A stretch of 64,000 nt of DNA from Phocoenobacter uteri. GTDB taxonomy: Bacteria; Pseudomonadota; Gammaproteobacteria; Enterobacterales; Pasteurellaceae. The notes beneath the pieces were generated by a model. The model was not told the origin of the DNA. It made no database searches and saw only the letters and a program-made list of their open reading frames with translations. Positions 24,281-34,497 of the stretch are shown here, piece by piece. Numbering within the stretch: position 1 is the first letter of the stretch; each line of letters begins with the position of its first letter. Where the stretch lies: NCBI RefSeq assembly GCF_900454895.1, contig NZ_UGTA01000001.1, positions 1,922,001 through 1,986,000 of the forward strand, read 5' to 3'. Both the position numbers and the translations under genes were made by a program.

Positions 24281-24643
24281 ATGTCATTAACTAATGAACA
24301 AATCATTGAAGCGATTGCTTCAAAATCAGTAACTGAAATCGTAGAATTAATTTCTGCAATGGAAGAAAAATTCGGTGTATCAGCAGCGGCAGCAGCAGTA
24401 GTTGCAGGACCAGCTGAAGCAGCAGAAGAAAAAACAGAATTTGATGTTGTATTAAAAGCAGCAGGTGCTAACAAAGTAGCAGCAATCAAAGCAGTACGTG
24501 GTGCAACTGGTTTAGGCTTAAAAGAAGCTAAAGACTTAGTTGAATCAGCACCAGCAACCTTAAAAGAAGGTGTTGCTAAAGATGAAGCTGAAGCACTTAA
24601 AAAACAATTAGAAGAAGCTGGCGCAGAAGTAGAAATCAAATAA
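24281..24643 (+). CDS. rplL: 50S ribosomal protein L7/L12
   Basis: A 120-residue stalk protein: an N-terminal dimerisation domain (MSLTNEQIIEAIASKSVTEI), an alanine-rich hinge (residues ~36-52) and the C-terminal factor-binding domain (NKVAAIKAVRGATGLGLKEAKDLVE) that recruits translation GTPases. It follows rplJ after 62 nt with TTAGGA before the ATG. Very A-rich, low-variety codon use fits a highly expressed gene. Confidence 0.98.
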   Translation: MSLTNEQIIEAIASKSVTEIVELISAMEEKFGVSAAAAAVVAGPAEAAEEKTEFDVVLKAAGANKVAAIKAVRGATGLGLKEAKDLVESAPATLKEGVAKDEAEALKKQLEEAGAEVEIK

Positions 24644-24953
24644 TTTTGATTTTTCTGTTACGCTCTTTTAGGAGTCAATGGCTGGTGGATTTTTCCATCA
24701 GCCTTTTGTACTTTAAAAACTTGAGCAGATTTTGTCGTTTTAATCTGTTAAATTATCGTTAGTTTGACGAACTCCATTTCCCCAGTTTATGCCCTATAAG
24801 TAGTGATTTTTGACTTGTAGTTTGCAAAGTTGGAAAACGACACCCCGTAATTAAGAAAGTAAAATTTATTTTTACTTTTAATGCCACTTCCAGCCTCTTC
24901 TGAGTGCCGGATTGTGAATTCAACCAAAGAATCAATAACAGAGATATAAAAAA
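24644..24953 (+). promoter_or_regulatory. rplL-rpoB intergenic region with attenuator
   Basis: This 310-bp gap contains a hairpin, GGCTGGTGGA (24680-24689) with TCCATCAGCC (24694-24703) followed by TTTT, in the position of the partial terminator that sets the ribosomal protein to RNA polymerase ratio in E. coli. The remaining ~245 bp leading to rpoB holds no recognisable gene and may contain an RNA-processing site. Confidence 0.7.
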
Positions 24954-27900
24954 ATGACGTATTCCTATTCAGAGAAAAAACGTATCCGTAAAAGCTTCGG
25001 TAAACGTCAGCAAGTTTTGAATGTTCCATATTTATTAGCAATTCAGCTTGATTCTTTCGATAAGTTTATCCAACAAGATCCAGAAGGACAACTAGGTTTA
25101 GAAGCGGCATTCCGTTCAGTATTTCCTATTGTAAGTAACAATGGAAGCACTGAATTACAATACGTTTCTTATGATCTTGGCGAACCAACCTTCGATGTGC
25201 GTGAATGCCAAATTCGTGGAATTACCTATGCTGCACCATTACGTGTAAAACTTCGCTTAGTCACTTATGATCGTGAAGCAGCAGCCGGAACCGTAAAAGA
25301 TATTAAAGAACAAAAAGTATATATGGGTGAAATCCCGTTAATGACAGATAACGGAACTTTTGTTATTAACGGTACAGAGCGTGTAATCGTATCGCAATTA
25401 CACCGTAGTCCAGGTGTATTCTTTGATAGTGATAAAGGTAAAACTCACTCATCAGGAAAAATCTTATATAACGCACGTATTATTCCTTACCGTGGATCGT
25501 GGTTAGATTTTGAGTTTGATCCAAAAGATAATTTATTTGCTCGTATTGACCGTCGTCGTAAATTACCAGCGACTATCATTTTACGTGCATTAGGCTATAC
25601 AACAGAAGAAATTTTAAATTTATTCTTCGATACCATTACCTTTGAGATCGGAAGTAATAAATTATTGATGACGTTAGTACCAGAACGTTTACGTGGCGAA
25701 ACAGCAGCATTTGATATTGAAGCAAATGGCAAAGTATATGTAGAAGCTGGCCGTCGTATTACCGCTCGTCATATTCGTAGTTTAGATAAAGATGGTGTAA
25801 CTCAAATTCAAGTACCAGCTGAGTACATTGTCGGTAAAGTTGCAGCAAAAGATTATATTGATTTAGAAACTGGTGAAGTCGTTTGCCCAGCAAACTCAGA
25901 AATTTCACTTGAAATGTTAGCGAAATTAGCCGCGGCTGGTTATAAAGTAATTGATGTATTATTTACTAATGATTTAGATCACGGTGCTTATATTTCAGAA
26001 ACATTACGTGTGGATTCAACCGTTGATCGTTTAAGTGCATTAGTTGAAATTTACCGTATGATGCGTCCAGGTGAGCCACCAACAAAAGAAGCAGCAGAAG
26101 GTCTATTTGAGAATATGTTCTTCTCAACGGATCGTTATGATCTTTCTTCTGTAGGTCGTATGAAATTCAATCGTTCTCTTGATATTCCAGGAGAAGAAGG
26201 TTCAAGCATTTTAAGCAACGATGATATCGTTGGTGTAATGAAAAAACTGATTGAAATTCGTAACGGTCGTGGCGAAGTGGATGATATTGACCATTTAGGT
26301 AACCGTCGTATTCGTTCGGTTGGTGAAATGGCTGAAAACCAATTCCGTATCGGTTTAGTACGTGTTGAGCGTGCGGTTCGTGAGCGTCTATCATTAGGTG
26401 ATTTAGATGGTGTAACACCACAAGATCTTATCAATGCAAAACCTATTTCTGCGGCAGTGAAAGAGTTCTTCGGATCTTCACAACTTTCGCAATTTATGGA
26501 TCAAAATAACCCACTTTCAGAAGTCACGCACAAACGTCGTATTTCAGCATTAGGTCCAGGTGGTTTAACCCGTGAGCGTGCGGGCTTTGAGGTTCGAGAC
26601 GTTCATAATACTCACTATGGTCGTGTATGTCCGATTGAAACACCAGAGGGACCAAACATCGGTTTGATCAACTCACTTTCAGTTTATGCGCGTACTAATA
26701 GCTATGGTTTCTTAGAAACACCATATCGTAAAGTAATTGATGGTCAAGTAACCGAAGAAATCGAATACTTATCAGCGATTGAAGAAGGTCAGTATGTTAT
26801 CGCTCAGGCGAATGCAAACTTAGACGAAAACTTACGCTTTACCGATACTTATGTTACTGCTCGAGGTGAACACGGTGAATCAGGTTTATTCCGTCCAGAA
26901 GACATCCAATATATGGACGTTTCACCACAACAGATGGTATCTGTGGCGGCAGCGTTAATTCCATTCTTGGAACACGATGATGCGAACCGTGCCTTAATGG
27001 GTGCGAACATGCAACGTCAGGCGGTACCAACATTACGTGCGGATAAACCATTAGTAGGTACAGGTATTGAGAAAGCAGTAGCACTAGACTCAGGTGTAGC
27101 AGTGGTAGCAAAACGTGGTGGTACAATCCAATACGTTGATGCATCTCGTATCGTAGTGAAAGTAAATGAAGATGAAACTATCGCGGGCGAATCAGGTATC
27201 GATATTTATAACTTAATTAAATATACCCGTTCGAACCAAAATACTTGTATCAACCAAATTCCTTGTGTGAATTTAGGCGAACCAGTTGAGCGTGGCGAAA
27301 TTTTAGCTGATGGTCCATCAACAGATTTAGGTGAATTAGCTTTAGGTCAAAATATTCGTATCGCATTCATGCCTTGGAACGGATATAACTTCGAAGACTC
27401 GATGTTAGTTTCAGAGCGTGTGGTTCAAGAAGATCGTTTCACAACCATTCATATTCAAGAATTATCTTGTGTGGCACGTGATACTAAATTAGGTTCAGAA
27501 GAAATCACAGCGGATATTCCAAACGTAGGTGAATCTGCATTAAGCAAACTTGATGAATCAGGTATTGTTTATGTGGGTGCTGAAGTAAAAGGCGGGGACA
27601 TCTTAGTAGGTAAAGTAACCCCTAAAGGTGAAACCCAATTAAGCCCAGAAGAAAAATTACTTCGTGCAATCTTCGGTGAAAAAGCGTCAGACGTGAAAGA
27701 TTCATCATTACGTGTACCAAACAGTATTTCAGGTACAGTAATCGATGTTCAAGTCTTTACGCGTGATGGTGTTGAAAAAGATAAACGTGCATTAGAAATC
27801 GAAGAAATGCAGTTGAAAGAAGCGAAGAAAGATTTAGTGGAAGAATTAACGATTCTTGAAGCAGGTCTATTCTCTCGTGTTCGCAACTTGTTGATTACGA

Positions 27901-28982
27901 GCGGTGTATCAGAAGCTGAACTTGATAAAACACAACGTGAAAAATGGCTAGAATTAGCGATTGATGACGAAGAAAAACAAAATCAACTTGAACAGCTTGC
28001 TGAGCAGCACGAAGAGTTACGTAAAGAATTTGAACGTAAGTTAGAAATCAAACGTAATAAGATTATTCAAGGCGATGATTTAGCACCAGGTGTATTGAAA
28101 GTGGTTAAAGTTTACCTTGCGGTTAAACGTCACATTCAACCGGGTGATAAAATGGCGGGACGTCACGGTAACAAAGGGGTTATCTCAAAAATCAACCCTG
28201 TAGAAGATATGCCGTATGATGAAAACGGTCAGCCAGTTGAAATCGTGTTAAACCCACTGGGTGTACCATCTCGTATGAACATCGGTCAGGTTCTTGAAAC
28301 TCACTTAGGTTTAGCGGCGAAAGGTATTGGTGATAAGATCAACCAAATGCTTAAACAGCAACAAGAAATTGCAAAATTACGTGAATATATCCAAAAAGCG
28401 TATGACTTAGGTCAAGGCGTTCAAGTTGTTGATTTAAATACCTTTACTGATGATGAAGTAATGCGTTTAGCAGAAAATCTTCGCAAAGGTATGCCACTTG
28501 CAACACCTGTATTTGATGGTGCTCACGAGCATGAAATCAAAGGCTTATTAGAGCTTGGTGGTTTACCAGCATCGGGTCAAATTACCTTATACGATGGTCG
28601 CACTGGTGAGAAATTTGAGCGTCCTGTAACTGTTGGTTATATGTATATGCTGAAATTGAACCACTTAGTTGATGATAAAATGAACGCACGTTCAACAGGT
28701 TCATATAGTCTTGTAACACAGCAGCCATTAGGTGGTAAAGCACAGTTCGGTGGTCAGCGTTTCGGTGAGATGGAGGTATGGGCATTAGAAGCATACGGTG
28801 CAGCTTATACTCTACAAGAAATGCTAACAGTTAAATCTGATGACGTGAATGGTCGTACGAAGATGTATAAAAACATCGTAGACGGCACACATTATATGGA
28901 ACCAGGAATGCCTGAATCATTTAATGTAATCACGAAAGAAATTCGTGCATTAGCCATTGATATGGAGTTGGACGAAGCGTAA
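24954..28982 (+). CDS. rpoB: RNA polymerase beta subunit
   Basis: A 1342-residue subunit, identical in length to E. coli RpoB. Start MTYSYSEKKRIRKSFGKR, the rifampicin pocket GSSQLSQFMDQNNPLSEV-THKRRISALGPGGL with unaltered residues at the positions equivalent to D516, H526 and S531, and the C-terminal GGKAQFGGQRFGEMEVWALEAYGA are all present. Nothing suggests rifampicin resistance. The gene follows the rplL attenuator and is separated from rpoC by an unusually long 147-bp gap holding inverted uptake signals. Confidence 0.99.
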   Translation: MTYSYSEKKRIRKSFGKRQQVLNVPYLLAIQLDSFDKFIQQDPEGQLGLEAAFRSVFPIVSNNGSTELQYVSYDLGEPTFDVRECQIRGITYAAPLRVKLRLVTYDREAAAGTVKDIKEQKVYMGEIPLMTDNGTFVINGTERVIVSQLHRSPGVFFDSDKGKTHSSGKILYNARIIPYRGSWLDFEFDPKDNLFARIDRRRKLPATIILRALGYTTEEILNLFFDTITFEIGSNKLLMTLVPERLRGETAAFDIEANGKVYVEAGRRITARHIRSLDKDGVTQIQVPAEYIVGKVAAKDYIDLETGEVVCPANSEISLEMLAKLAAAGYKVIDVLFTNDLDHGAYISETLRVDSTVDRLSALVEIYRMMRPGEPPTKEAAEGLFENMFFSTDRYDLSSVGRMKFNRSLDIPGEEGSSILSNDDIVGVMKKLIEIRNGRGEVDDIDHLGNRRIRSVGEMAENQFRIGLVRVERAVRERLSLGDLDGVTPQDLINAKPISAAVKEFFGSSQLSQFMDQNNPLSEVTHKRRISALGPGGLTRERAGFEVRDVHNTHYGRVCPIETPEGPNIGLINSLSVYARTNSYGFLETPYRKVIDGQVTEEIEYLSAIEEGQYVIAQANANLDENLRFTDTYVTARGEHGESGLFRPEDIQYMDVSPQQMVSVAAALIPFLEHDDANRALMGANMQRQAVPTLRADKPLVGTGIEKAVALDSGVAVVAKRGGTIQYVDASRIVVKVNEDETIAGESGIDIYNLIKYTRSNQNTCINQIPCVNLGEPVERGEILADGPSTDLGELALGQNIRIAFMPWNGYNFEDSMLVSERVVQEDRFTTIHIQELSCVARDTKLGSEEITADIPNVGESALSKLDESGIVYVGAEVKGGDILVGKVTPKGETQLSPEEKLLRAIFGEKASDVKDSSLRVPNSISGTVIDVQVFTRDGVEKDKRALEIEEMQLKEAKKDLVEELTILEAGLFSRVRNLLITSGVSEAELDKTQREKWLELAIDDEEKQNQLEQLAEQHEELRKEFERKLEIKRNKIIQGDDLAPGVLKVVKVYLAVKRHIQPGDKMAGRHGNKGVISKINPVEDMPYDENGQPVEIVLNPLGVPSRMNIGQVLETHLGLAAKGIGDKINQMLKQQQEIAKLREYIQKAYDLGQGVQVVDLNTFTDDEVMRLAENLRKGMPLATPVFDGAHEHEIKGLLELGGLPASGQITLYDGRTGEKFERPVTVGYMYMLKLNHLVDDKMNARSTGSYSLVTQQPLGGKAQFGGQRFGEMEVWALEAYGAAYTLQEMLTVKSDDVNGRTKMYKNIVDGTHYMEPGMPESFNVITKEIRALAIDMELDEA

Positions 28983-28996
28983 TTTAATTACGTTAT

Positions 28997-29058
28997 AAGC
29001 GGTCAAGAAAAAGTAGATATTTGCAAATTTGCAAAATCTTAAAAAAATTTGACCGCTT
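28997..29058. repeat. Inverted pair of uptake signals between rpoB and rpoC
   Basis: AAGCGGTCAA (28997-29006) and its exact reverse complement TTGACCGCTT (29049-29058) flank TTTGCAAA-type blocks. The transcript can form a 10-bp stem, with no T-run after it. Such paired uptake signals often double as terminators, yet here the downstream gene is the essential partner of the upstream one. Confidence 0.85.
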
Positions 29059-29129
29059 CCAACAAAATAAAATTTCATTGTTTAAGGCGATGCCTTAGAT
29101 AAACTTTAATTCCTTATTAGGAGTAGAAA

Positions 29130-32100
29130 GTGAAAGACTTAGTAAAGTTTTTAAAATCACAATCTCAAACAAATGATGATTTTGATGTCATTAAAATTGG
29201 TTTAGCGTCACCAGATAAGATCCGTTCGTGGTCTTTCGGGGAAGTAAAAAAACCAGAAACAATTAACTATCGCACATTCAAACCAGAGCGTGATGGTCTT
29301 TTCTGTGCTCGTATTTTCGGACCAGTAAAAGATTATGAGTGTCTTTGTGGAAAATATAAACGCTTAAAACACCGTGGTGTTATTTGTGAAAAATGTGGTG
29401 TTGAGGTTACTCAAACTAAAGTTCGTCGTGACCGTATGGGACACATCGATCTTGCGTGTCCAGTGGCTCACATTTGGTTCTTAAAATCATTACCATCTCG
29501 TATCGGTATCATTTTAGATATGCCATTACGTGATATTGAGCGTGTACTTTATTTCGAATCTTATGTGGTTGTAGAACCAGGTATGACGGATCTTGAGAAA
29601 GGTCAGTTATTAACTGAAGAAGAGTTTTGGAATGCAGAAGAGCGTTGGGGTGATGAATTTGAAGCGAAAATGGGTGCAGAAGGTATCCAAGATTTACTTC
29701 GTGAATTAGATTTAGATCACGAATGTGAAATGTTGCGTGAAGAATTACAAGAAACCAATTCAGAAACCAAACGTAAAAAAATCACAAAACGCTTAAAAGT
29801 ATTAGAAGCATTTGAACAATCAGGCAATAAACCTGAGTGGATGGTAATGACTGTATTACCTGTATTACCACCAGATTTACGTCCATTAGTACCACTTGAT
29901 GGTGGTCGTTTTGCGACATCAGATCTGAATGATTTATACCGTCGTGTTATTAACCGTAATAACCGTTTAAAACGTTTATTAGACTTAGTTGCACCAGATA
30001 TCATCGTACGTAACGAAAAACGTATGTTACAAGAGTCTGTGGACGCATTATTAGATAATGGTCGTCGTGGTCGTGCAATTACCGGTTCAAACCGTCGTCC
30101 ACTTAAATCATTAGCGGATATGATCAAAGGTAAACAAGGTCGTTTCCGTCAAAACTTATTAGGTAAACGTGTAGACTATTCAGGTCGTTCGGTTATTACC
30201 GTAGGTCCATACTTACATTTACACCAATGTGGTTTACCGAAAAAAATGGCGTTGGAATTATTCCGTCCATTTATTTACTCTAAATTAGAAGGTCGTGGCA
30301 TTGCTTCAACAATCAAAGCGGCGAAGAAAATGGTTGAGCGTGAAGAGCCGATTGTTTGGGATATCTTAGCGGAAGTAATCCGTGAACACCCAATCTTATT
30401 AAACCGTGCACCAACACTTCACCGTTTGGGTATCCAAGCGTTTGAACCATTGTTGATTGAAGGTAAAGCGATTCAGTTACACCCACTTGTTTGTGCGGCG
30501 TTCAATGCGGACTTCGATGGAGACCAAATGGCGGTTCACGTTCCATTAACACTTGAAGCTCAATTAGAAGCACGTGCGTTAATGATGTCAACCAACAACG
30601 TTTTATCTCCTGCAAATGGTGAGCCAATTATCGTACCTTCTCAGGACGTTGTATTAGGTCTTTACTACATGACGCGTGAAAATATCAATGCGTTAGGTGA
30701 AGGTATGTATTTCTTAGACCCTCGTGAAGCTGAAAAAGCATATCGTACAGGTCAAGCAGAATTACACGCACGTGTAAAAGTACGTATTACTGAATACCAA
30801 AAATCAGAAAGCGGAAATTACGTTGCGACAACTAACTTAGTGGATACTACCGTTGGTCGTGCAATTTTATGGATGATCGCACCAAAAGGTATGCCGTTTG
30901 CGTTGTTTAACCAAACATTAGGTAAAAAAGCAATCTCTAAACTAATTAACGAAAGCTATCGTCAATTAGGGTTAAAAGAGAGTGTTATTTTTGCTGACCA
31001 AATTATGTATACCGGTTTCGCTTATGCGGCACGTAGTGGTGCATCAGTTGGTATTGATGATATGGTTATTCCTGATGCGAAAGAAGCAATTATTTCAGCA
31101 GCAGAAGCAGAAGTTGCGGATATCCAAGAGCAGTTCCAATCAGGTTTAGTAACCGCAGGTGAGCGTTACAATAAAGTAATCGATATCTGGGCAGCAGCCA
31201 ATGAGCGTGTTGCAAAAGCAATGATGGAAAATCTTTCTACGGAAGAAGTTGAAAATCGCAACGGCGAACTAGAAAGACAAGCATCATTCAACAGTATCTT
31301 TATGATGGCGGACTCAGGAGCGCGTGGTTCGGCAGCACAGATTCGTCAGTTGGCAGGTATGCGTGGTTTGATGGCGGCACCAGATGGTTCGATCATCGAA
31401 ACACCAATTACCGCGAACTTCCGTGAAGGTCTAAACGTACTTCAGTACTTTATCTCAACCCATGGTGCACGTAAAGGTCTTGCGGATACGGCACTTAAAA
31501 CAGCGAACTCAGGTTACTTAACCCGTCGTTTAGTTGATGTGGCACAAGATTTAGTTATCGTTGAAGATGACTGTCATACTCACGAAGGTATTATGATGAC
31601 TCCGCTTATTGAAGGTGGTGATGTTAAAGAACCATTGCGTGAGCGTGTGTTAGGTCGTGTAGTTGCAGAAGATGTGTTCAAACCAGGTACAGAAGAAATC
31701 TTAATCCCTCGCAATACATTACTTGATGAAAAATGGTGTGATGTGATTGATGTTGAGTCTGTTGATGTAATTAAAGTACGTTCAGTAGTAACTTGTGATA
31801 CAGACTTCGGTGTGTGTGCGAAATGTTACGGACGTGATCTTGCTCGTGGTCATATCATCAACCAAGGTGAAGCCGTTGGGGTTATCGCAGCACAATCAAT
31901 CGGTGAACCAGGTACACAGTTAACGATGCGTACGTTCCACATCGGGGGTGCGGCATCAGCGGCAGCGAAAGAATCTAGCGTTCAAGTGAAAACAGCAGGT
32001 ACATTAAAACTTGCGAATGCGAAATTTGTAACGAACAAAGATGGTAAATTAGTTATCACTTCTCGTACAACAGAATTAACCGTGATTGATGCATTTGGTC

Positions 32101-33404
32101 GTACTAAAGAGAAATATAAAGTGCCTTACGGTACAATTCTTTCTAAAGGCGATGGTGCAGAAGTTGATGCTGGTGAAGTGATTGCAAACTGGGATCCTCA
32201 CGCATTGCCAATTATTTCAGAAGTAAGTGGTTTTGTTCAATTCAGCGATGTTATTGATGGTATTACTGTTACTCGTCAAACCGATGAATTAACAGGTTTA
32301 TCTTCTATTGTGGTTCAAGATATCGGTGAACGTGCTGCAGCAGGTAAAGATTTACGTCCTGCAATCAAACTAGTTGATGCAAAAGGTAATGATGTGTTAA
32401 TTCCAGGTACAGATGTACCAGCGAATTACTTCTTACCAGGTAAAGCGATTGTAAGTTTAACTGATGGCGTAGAAATTTCTGTCGGTGATGCGATTGCACG
32501 TATGCCACAAGAATCTGTGGGAACTAAGGATATTACAGGGGGTCTTCCTCGCGTAGCAGACTTATTCGAAGCACGTAAACCAAAAGAGCCAGCAATCTTA
32601 GCAGAAATCTCAGGTATCATTTCATTTGGTAAAGAAACCAAAGGAAAACGTCGCCTAGTGATTACACCAGCGGAAGGTGAAGCTTACGAAGAAATGATTC
32701 CAAAATGGCGTCAGCTTAACGTGTTTGAAGGTGAGATGATCCAGCGAGGTGATGTAATCTCTGATGGTCCTGAAATGCCTCACGATATTTTACGTTTACG
32801 TGGCGTTCACGCAGTAACGGATTATATCGTAAACGAAGTGCAAGAAGTTTACCGCTTACAAGGGGTAAAAATTAACGATAAGCACATTGAGGTAATTGTT
32901 CGTCAGATGTTACGTAAAGCAATTATTACAAATGCTCAAGATTCTGAATTCTTAAATGGGGAACAGGTTGAAGTAGCACGAGTGAAAATTGTGAACCGTA
33001 AACGTGAAGCAGAAGGTAAACCATTAGTTCAATATCAACGTGAATTATTAGGTATTACCAAAGCATCACTTGCAACAGAATCATTCATTTCTGCGGCATC
33101 GTTCCAAGAAACAACACGTGTGCTTACTGAAGCAGCAGTTGCGGGTAAACGTGATGAATTACGTGGTCTGAAAGAAAACGTAATCGTAGGTCGCTTAATC
33201 CCTGCAGGTACAGGTTTTGCATATCATCAAAAACGTGCACAAAAACGTCAAGAAAGTGAAGTTAAATTAGATTTCTCTGCAATGACAGCACAAGCCGATG
33301 AGCAACCAGTAGTTGCATTTGCACAGGAGCAAGAAACATCTTCTGCAACTGATGAAGCAGCACAAAGCTTAGCAGCATTATTAAATGCAGGTTTAGATAA
33401 CTAA
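29130..33404 (+). CDS. rpoC: RNA polymerase beta' subunit
   Basis: A 1424-residue subunit (1407 in E. coli). The N-terminal zinc site (CLCGKYKRLKHRGVICEKCG), the catalytic Mg2+ loop NADFDGDQMAVH, the bridge-helix/trigger-loop region (GARGSAAQIRQLAGMRGLM) and the second zinc cluster (CDTDFGVCAKCYGRDLARG) are visible. The extra length is at the C-terminus, an acidic alanine/glutamine-rich tail. It starts with GTG at 29130 after TTAGGAGTAGAAA. A strong terminator ends the transcription unit. Confidence 0.99.
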   Translation: MKDLVKFLKSQSQTNDDFDVIKIGLASPDKIRSWSFGEVKKPETINYRTFKPERDGLFCARIFGPVKDYECLCGKYKRLKHRGVICEKCGVEVTQTKVRRDRMGHIDLACPVAHIWFLKSLPSRIGIILDMPLRDIERVLYFESYVVVEPGMTDLEKGQLLTEEEFWNAEERWGDEFEAKMGAEGIQDLLRELDLDHECEMLREELQETNSETKRKKITKRLKVLEAFEQSGNKPEWMVMTVLPVLPPDLRPLVPLDGGRFATSDLNDLYRRVINRNNRLKRLLDLVAPDIIVRNEKRMLQESVDALLDNGRRGRAITGSNRRPLKSLADMIKGKQGRFRQNLLGKRVDYSGRSVITVGPYLHLHQCGLPKKMALELFRPFIYSKLEGRGIASTIKAAKKMVEREEPIVWDILAEVIREHPILLNRAPTLHRLGIQAFEPLLIEGKAIQLHPLVCAAFNADFDGDQMAVHVPLTLEAQLEARALMMSTNNVLSPANGEPIIVPSQDVVLGLYYMTRENINALGEGMYFLDPREAEKAYRTGQAELHARVKVRITEYQKSESGNYVATTNLVDTTVGRAILWMIAPKGMPFALFNQTLGKKAISKLINESYRQLGLKESVIFADQIMYTGFAYAARSGASVGIDDMVIPDAKEAIISAAEAEVADIQEQFQSGLVTAGERYNKVIDIWAAANERVAKAMMENLSTEEVENRNGELERQASFNSIFMMADSGARGSAAQIRQLAGMRGLMAAPDGSIIETPITANFREGLNVLQYFISTHGARKGLADTALKTANSGYLTRRLVDVAQDLVIVEDDCHTHEGIMMTPLIEGGDVKEPLRERVLGRVVAEDVFKPGTEEILIPRNTLLDEKWCDVIDVESVDVIKVRSVVTCDTDFGVCAKCYGRDLARGHIINQGEAVGVIAAQSIGEPGTQLTMRTFHIGGAASAAAKESSVQVKTAGTLKLANAKFVTNKDGKLVITSRTTELTVIDAFGRTKEKYKVPYGTILSKGDGAEVDAGEVIANWDPHALPIISEVSGFVQFSDVIDGITVTRQTDELTGLSSIVVQDIGERAAAGKDLRPAIKLVDAKGNDVLIPGTDVPANYFLPGKAIVSLTDGVEISVGDAIARMPQESVGTKDITGGLPRVADLFEARKPKEPAILAEISGIISFGKETKGKRRLVITPAEGEAYEEMIPKWRQLNVFEGEMIQRGDVISDGPEMPHDILRLRGVHAVTDYIVNEVQEVYRLQGVKINDKHIEVIVRQMLRKAIITNAQDSEFLNGEQVEVARVKIVNRKREAEGKPLVQYQRELLGITKASLATESFISAASFQETTRVLTEAAVAGKRDELRGLKENVIVGRLIPAGTGFAYHQKRAQKRQESEVKLDFSAMTAQADEQPVVAFAQEQETSSATDEAAQSLAALLNAGLDN

Positions 33405-33434
33405 TTTATAAATTAACTATCTAATATCCAATAA

Positions 33435-33470
33435 AATCCTCTAACGGTAACGACTGTTAGAGGATTTTTT
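33435..33470 (+). terminator. Terminator of rpoBC
   Basis: AATCCTCTAACGGT pairs with ACTGTTAGAGGATT (13-14 bp stem) and is followed by a T-run. Confidence 0.92.
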
Positions 33471-33542
33471 ATATCAACGAAAATAAATTAGATATAATTT
33501 TTGCAAAAACATATAAAAATTTAACCGCTTAGGAAATATATT

Positions 33543-34247
33543 ATGCAACTTCCATCACTTCAACAGGGCAAACTTATTCAACGCTACAAACGTTTTCTTG
33601 CCGATATTCAACTTCCCAATGGTGAGCAAACTACTATTCATTGCCCAAATACCGGAGCAATGATAGGTTGTGCAACTGTCGGTGATACAGTTTGGTTTTC
33701 AACATCGGATAACCCAAAGCGTAAATATGCATACACGTGGGAACTAACCGAAACTCAAACGGGGGATTTAATTTGCGTCAATACCCAAAGAGCCAATCAG
33801 CTTGTGCAAGAAGCGTTACAAAATAACTGGATTGCTGAACTGAGCGAATATCAGCAAATTCAAGCCGAAGTAAAATATGGTGATGAAAAAAGTCGCATTG
33901 ATTTTTTACTTGATGAAAAATGTTTTGTGGAAGTGAAATCAACGACTTTACTAACAGAAAAGGGAATCGGAATGTTCCCAGATACCCAAACCTTGCGTGG
34001 ACAAAAACATTTACGAGAATTAACCAGCGTTGCAAATCAAGGAAATAGAGCTGTGGTATTGTTTGCCATTTTGCATTCAGGGATCAATTCCTTTCAAGTA
34101 GCGGAACAAATCGATCCTAAATATGCCGAGTTATGCAAAACCGCACAATTAAATGGCGTGCAAATGCTTTGCTATAAAGCGACATTCTTACGCCAAGATG
34201 GTGTGCCGACAGCGATGGAGTTAGTTGAACCTATTTTATTTGAATAA
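33543..34247 (+). CDS. sfsA: Sugar fermentation stimulation protein SfsA
   Basis: A 234-residue protein with the SfsA signature: RYKRFLADIQLPNGE, HCPNTGAMIGC, RIDFLLDE and the nuclease-like FVEVKSTTLL and MFPDTQTLRGQKHLREL. SfsA has an OB-like N-terminus and an endonuclease-like fold; the name derives from raised maltose enzyme expression when overproduced, and its molecular role remains unclear. A reverse uptake signal and TATAAT (33494-33499) precede it. Confidence 0.93.
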   Translation: MQLPSLQQGKLIQRYKRFLADIQLPNGEQTTIHCPNTGAMIGCATVGDTVWFSTSDNPKRKYAYTWELTETQTGDLICVNTQRANQLVQEALQNNWIAELSEYQQIQAEVKYGDEKSRIDFLLDEKCFVEVKSTTLLTEKGIGMFPDTQTLRGQKHLRELTSVANQGNRAVVLFAILHSGINSFQVAEQIDPKYAELCKTAQLNGVQMLCYKATFLRQDGVPTAMELVEPILFE

Positions 34248-34355
34248 TAAAACTAAACCTCGCATAACTCTTTGTTTTTAAGGTTGTTTTATTTTATGAT
34301 AAGCACTCTAAAACATTTCAATATCCCACCAAAAATTGGCTAAAAAATGGCTAGA

Positions 34356-34385
34356 CGGATCGGATCGGATCGGATCGGATCGGAT
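34356..34385 (+). repeat. Pentanucleotide repeat (CGGAT)6 in a promoter region
   Basis: Six perfect tandem CGGAT copies. All three frames crossing the tract from the only nearby ATG (34347) close before the next gene, so it does not switch a reading frame. A TATAAA at 34400-34405 is a plausible -10, which would put the -35 position inside the tract. Copy number would then alter the distance to upstream elements. Confidence 0.9.
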
Positions 34386-34497
34386 AAAATTGTGTCCTGT
34401 ATAAATTCAAGTGCAAGATTTTTTTGAAAAAATCACGTTAAATGCTGAGAATTTATACATTTTTACTTTAAATTCGAATTTAATAAAAGGACACTTT

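Noticed and set aside
24265..24639. A 124-residue serine/alanine-rich frame antisense to rplL
   Set aside because: Mirror of the highly biased rplL codons; no start signal and no known family.
26450..26580. Rifampicin-resistance substitutions in rpoB
   Set aside because: Residues at the positions equivalent to 516, 526 and 531 are the wild-type Asp, His and Ser.
29717..30127. A 136-residue frame antisense to rpoC
   Set aside because: Shadow of a highly expressed gene; arginine/serine-rich translation typical of antisense frames.
34347..34430. Short ORF from ATG 34347 through the CGGAT repeat, as a coding phase switch
   Set aside because: No ribosome site, and all three possible frames after the repeat hit stops before the next gene, so repeat number cannot switch the downstream protein by frame.
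34411..34497. N-terminal extension of the four-helix protein from GTG 34411
   Set aside because: The ATG at 34498 has AAAAGGA at proper spacing, and the extension lacks a ribosome site.
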